Source of the DNA: UBA6264 sp964531505
GTDB taxonomy: Bacteria; Patescibacteriota; Patescibacteriia; UBA2591; UBA6264
Direction: 5' to 3'
DNA length: 7,650 bases
Assembly: GCA_964531505.1 (NCBI GenBank)
Contig: CAZHDT010000026.1
Coordinates: forward strand, 1 to 7,650
The notes below the pieces were generated by a model. It was not told the origin of the DNA, made no database searches, and worked only from the letters and a program-made list of their open reading frames with translations. Of this stretch, positions 4,934 through 7,650 are shown one piece after another. Every line of letters begins with the position of its first letter. The first letter of the stretch is position 1. The position numbers and the translations under genes were made by a program.

Positions 4934-7650
4934 ATGTCCTTGAGTTTTAATATCAAAAAAAGACTTTTAATTTCCGGCGCATTTTTTGCTCTGGGAATTT
5001 TATTTATTTCCCTAATTGAATTAGGAATTTTTTGGCAAAAAGAAATCCAAACTGCAGACGCCGCTTCCGGCGACAACTTAAGAGGCTGGGGCTGGTCGGA
5101 AAATATCGGTTGGATTTCTATGAATTGCTATAATGATTATGATAACGATGGCGATTTTGAAAATTGTTGTCTGGGCGGGAATTTGCAGGATTGTCCTTAT
5201 GGCTTATCTGGCGGAACTTATGGAGTTAAATATGATACGACTTATGATAAACTAAAAGGCTGGGGTTGGTCGGAGAACGCTGGCTGGATTTGTTTTGGTG
5301 AAACTTGCCAGCAAGTTTGTTTGGGAGGAACCAACAATGGCGCCGCTTGCACGAGCACCGCTAACTGTCTTCCCGGTGGAGTTTGCGGTGGCCAACCGCC
5401 AGAAGGCTTGCCCTTATCTTGGGCTTGCGTTGGTTACGCGGGCTGGCATTGCGACGGCGGTGATAGAGACGGGCTAAGCTGTTATAGTACGAGCACGGAT
5501 TGTCCAAGTGGAACTTGTATTTTTGGCTGTTCTGGAGATGCTGGAGAAGATTTTGTTGACAGTGGCGTTTGTGTCCAAAGCGCGCATTTAAAAGCGCATT
5601 GGAAATTAAATGATATAAGCGCTGGAACAATTGCTGACGAAGTGAATAATAATACTGGCGTTTTAATGCCGATAAATACTCCGCCAATCCAAATAAAGGG
5701 ACGGTTTGATAATGCTTTAAAATTTGACGGCATCGAAGATTATATTGAAATAAATGACAGTCCCAGTTTAAGCGTGATTGGAAATTTGACTATTGAGGCA
5801 TGGATAAAAAGAGGCGACGTTGATAGGGAACAAACCATTGTCGCTAAATGGGACGAGTCAACCGGGAAAAAATCATATCGACTTTGGTTTGACGTAAATA
5901 ATGAATTGAATTTTTCTCTTTATGAAAATGGCATGGAAATTAATACCAAGCAAAAAAACGGAATTTGCGTTGGAAATAATAGAAAAATTTGTGACGGCGG
6001 CACTAGAAATGGTTTAACTTGTTATTACTATAACAACACAACCGAATGTCCAGACGGGGTTTGCCGCGAGCCTTATTGCGAAAGTGATGCCGATTGCATT
6101 ACTGGAGAGGTTTGTAAAAATGCGCCGATTGTCGACCTTACTAAATGGCATCATATAGCAGGAAAATATGTGGCTGCAACCAGCGCCAATTCCGCTTCAG
6201 TGCATATTTTTATTGACGGTTCAGAAGTGGCCGCTAACATCCCAACCGCGATTCCGTCGTCTTTAACAGATGAAAACGAAAAAGTTTATCTTGGCGCCAA
6301 AAAAGCCACCTCAATAATGAACACGTATTTTAAAGGTTCTTTGGACAACGTCTCTATTTGGTCTTGCCAAAATGTTGATAAGATTTTTGGCCGGAATAAT
6401 AAAGAGATTTGGGAGGACGCGAAAATTGAATTGGACGGCTGGGCGCGAGTTATCAGTTTGGGCGAACGCGGTTGGCTAAAATTAAAAGGCTTTACCAAAG
6501 ACGGCCGGGTTTGGGGTTCTTCTTTAAATGATTATAATACTTTTTATATTTTTAACGGCTATATGGCAAATCGCTGGGTTGATGAAGATGTGATTACTGA
6601 TGGATTAGTAGCTTATTGGAAATTTAATGAACCGAATTTTACTACCAGCACTACAATTATTGATTCTTCCGGCAATAATAATAATGGGATACCTCAAAAC
6701 GGAGTAATGATAACTAGTAAGGGTATTTTTAGTAACGCCGCTGACTTTGACGGAACAAATGATTATATTAGTGTTAGTGATAGTTCTACTTTGGATTTTG
6801 ATGCTACGGAAAGTTTTTCTTTTGTTTATTGGATTTATCCGCAAGATTTCACCCAATGGTTTACGCCAATTGCTAAAAGGCAGTCTGGCGCCGGCTATGA
6901 AATGGGCATAGATTCAAATGGCGTTATTTCTTGGTATTTAAATAATGGGTCGGTCGGTTTTGCTGATACGCCTGATACCGACAGTTTAGAATTAAACCAG
7001 TGGTCGCAAGTCGCTTTGGTTTTTGATAGAAATTATGGTACAGCCAAGCGGTATTTAAATGGCGAGCAAACCGGCACAATTGATAGCATTACTGCTGTGG
7101 GCGATATTTCAAATACTTTAAATTTATCAATTGGCGGCCGAAGTTTAAGGGGCGACGGTTGGTTTTATGGCTTTATTGATAATACCGCGATTTATAATCG
7201 GGCTTTGCTTCCCGCGGAAATTTTAAATCTATATCAAAGAAGCACGCCCCATTGCATTGGCTGGGAAGATTATGAACATGATTATGATGACCCGCCCGAG
7301 CCTTTGGAATTTGATAATTTAGAAGCCAACAATACTCAAGGTTGTGACCAGTTATTTCTCCAATGGGATGTCGCAGATTGGGCGGAAAGTTATACTTATT
7401 GGAAGTGCGATGATACGATTTCATCTGATTGCGCTTCTTGCTCTTATGTTGAAAATAGCGTTTTAGACGATTCTTGCGATCCATCTGGTTGCGTTTTGAC
7501 TGATTCTGGTTTACCCGCTAATACAGGTTATTGTTATAAAATTCAAGCGCATAACGAAAGTGGCGATACTTGGAATTCTGAAGGACCGATTTGGAAAAGC
7601 ACTTTGCTTTGCGCTCCCGAAAGCGGAGAAGTTGACAGCGCGACTTGTGG
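4934..7650 (+). CDS. Giant secreted multidomain protein (GW modules, Cys-rich motifs, two LamG-like domains, FN3-like), 3' end beyond window
   Basis: The frame is open without a stop from ATG 4934 to the window end: 905 complete codons. Residues 8-43 form a long signal peptide: KKR, a hydrophobic core 11-34, and ADA (41-43) as a likely signal peptidase I site. Two GWGWSEN.GWI modules follow (51-61, 109-119), with an acidic Ca-binding-like DYDNDGDFE (68-76) between. Cys-rich motifs of the form C.GG...G..C...C..G.C occur at 129-151, 173-195 and 353-377. The first LamG/concanavalin-like jelly roll spans about 219-477 (WKLND, FDG..DYIEI, TIEAWI, WHHIAG, GSLDNVSIW). A GWARVISLGERGW stretch (502-514) links to a second jelly roll at about 556-768 (YWKFNE, FDGTNDYISV, FVYWIYP, WSQVALVFD, GFIDNTAIYNRAL). 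Residues about 789-893 look like a fibronectin-III domain with extra cysteines. The likely role is adhesion or carbohydrate/surface binding outside the cell; no enzyme motif is seen. The gene follows the cupredoxin after an 81-base spacer holding a hairpin. Confidence 0.93.
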   Translation, partial: MSLSFNIKKRLLISGAFFALGILFISLIELGIFWQKEIQTADAASGDNLRGWGWSENIGWISMNCYNDYDNDGDFENCCLGGNLQDCPYGLSGGTYGVKYDTTYDKLKGWGWSENAGWICFGETCQQVCLGGTNNGAACTSTANCLPGGVCGGQPPEGLPLSWACVGYAGWHCDGGDRDGLSCYSTSTDCPSGTCIFGCSGDAGEDFVDSGVCVQSAHLKAHWKLNDISAGTIADEVNNNTGVLMPINTPPIQIKGRFDNALKFDGIEDYIEINDSPSLSVIGNLTIEAWIKRGDVDREQTIVAKWDESTGKKSYRLWFDVNNELNFSLYENGMEINTKQKNGICVGNNRKICDGGTRNGLTCYYYNNTTECPDGVCREPYCESDADCITGEVCKNAPIVDLTKWHHIAGKYVAATSANSASVHIFIDGSEVAANIPTAIPSSLTDENEKVYLGAKKATSIMNTYFKGSLDNVSIWSCQNVDKIFGRNNKEIWEDAKIELDGWARVISLGERGWLKLKGFTKDGRVWGSSLNDYNTFYIFNGYMANRWVDEDVITDGLVAYWKFNEPNFTTSTTIIDSSGNNNNGIPQNGVMITSKGIFSNAADFDGTNDYISVSDSSTLDFDATESFSFVYWIYPQDFTQWFTPIAKRQSGAGYEMGIDSNGVISWYLNNGSVGFADTPDTDSLELNQWSQVALVFDRNYGTAKRYLNGEQTGTIDSITAVGDISNTLNLSIGGRSLRGDGWFYGFIDNTAIYNRALLPAEILNLYQRSTPHCIGWEDYEHDYDDPPEPLEFDNLEANNTQGCDQLFLQWDVADWAESYTYWKCDDTISSDCASCSYVENSVLDDSCDPSGCVLTDSGLPANTGYCYKIQAHNESGDTWNSEGPIWKSTLLCAPESGEVDSATC
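5318..5386 (+). repeat. Cys-rich motif 1 in the LamG protein
   Basis: Residues 129-151 follow the pattern C-x-GG-x3-G-x2-C-x5-C-x2-GG-x-C. It lies directly after the second GW module, as if inserted in its tail. It is protein-level repetition, one of three copies. Confidence 0.7.
5450..5518 (+). repeat. Cys-rich motif 2 in the LamG protein
   Basis: Residues 173-195, with C173, GG, C183, C190 and PSGTC195, repeat the spacing of motif 1. It ends 24 residues before the first LamG domain. Confidence 0.7.
5990..6064 (+). repeat. Cys-rich motif 3, inserted within the first LamG domain
   Basis: Residues 353-377 (C353, GG, C363, C372, PDGVC377) again match, and are followed by YC..DADC...EVC to about 394. 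The segment interrupts the jelly roll between NGMEINTK and TKWHHIAG, which would normally be adjacent. Confidence 0.7.

Noticed and set aside
5295..5733. Short ORFs on both strands within the giant protein gene.
   Set aside because: The 905-codon open frame with signal peptide and coherent domains accounts for this DNA; the short ORFs are shadows.

Overview
This looks like a piece of a draft genome from an uncultivated, moderately AT-rich bacterium. The best guess is Patescibacteria/CPR, probably Parcubacteria-like. The reasons are the paired 'GW.WSEN.GWI' surface modules, the Cys-rich and LamG-type giant secreted protein, a membrane-anchored cupredoxin of a type I associate with that group, poor Shine-Dalgarno signals, and gene borders full of hairpins. 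This is pattern recognition from memory, not a search. One gene, carrying a C-terminal T9SS/Por-type sorting domain, does not fit that picture.

The window is a scaffold of three contigs joined by two runs of exactly 100 N (2593-2692 and 3908-4007), so the order and spacing of the pieces are not proven. Contig 1 (1-2592) holds the 3' end of a Cys-rich secreted protein on the + strand. A convergent - strand gene encodes a beta-propeller-like secreted protein with a YPNPFN-type sorting domain, and its 5' end is lost in the first gap. Four hairpins lie between the two 3' ends. Contig 2 (2693-3907) starts with a complex hairpin cluster and a possible terminator. It then carries a very AT-rich - strand pair: a TehB-like SAM methyltransferase followed by a 46-codon ORF. 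A hairpin near its right end repeats one from its left end. Contig 3 (4008-7650) starts with an AT-rich promoter region, followed by a membrane-anchored cupredoxin. A 19-bp-stem hairpin separates that gene from a very long reading frame, open from 4934 to the window end (905 codons, no stop). The long protein has a signal peptide, two GW modules, repeated Cys-rich motifs, two LamG-like jelly rolls and an FN3-like region.

Four of the six reading frames encode exported or membrane-anchored proteins (surface, adhesion, or extracytoplasmic copper/redox), so the window is mainly an envelope or secretome region. The methyltransferase pair is the exception in both function and base composition. The most unusual non-coding signal is a set of intergenic perfect or near-perfect inverted repeats with 14-19 bp stems and 1-5 nt loops. 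One stem sequence occurs twice, and one arm has been expanded by 10-bp tandem duplication.
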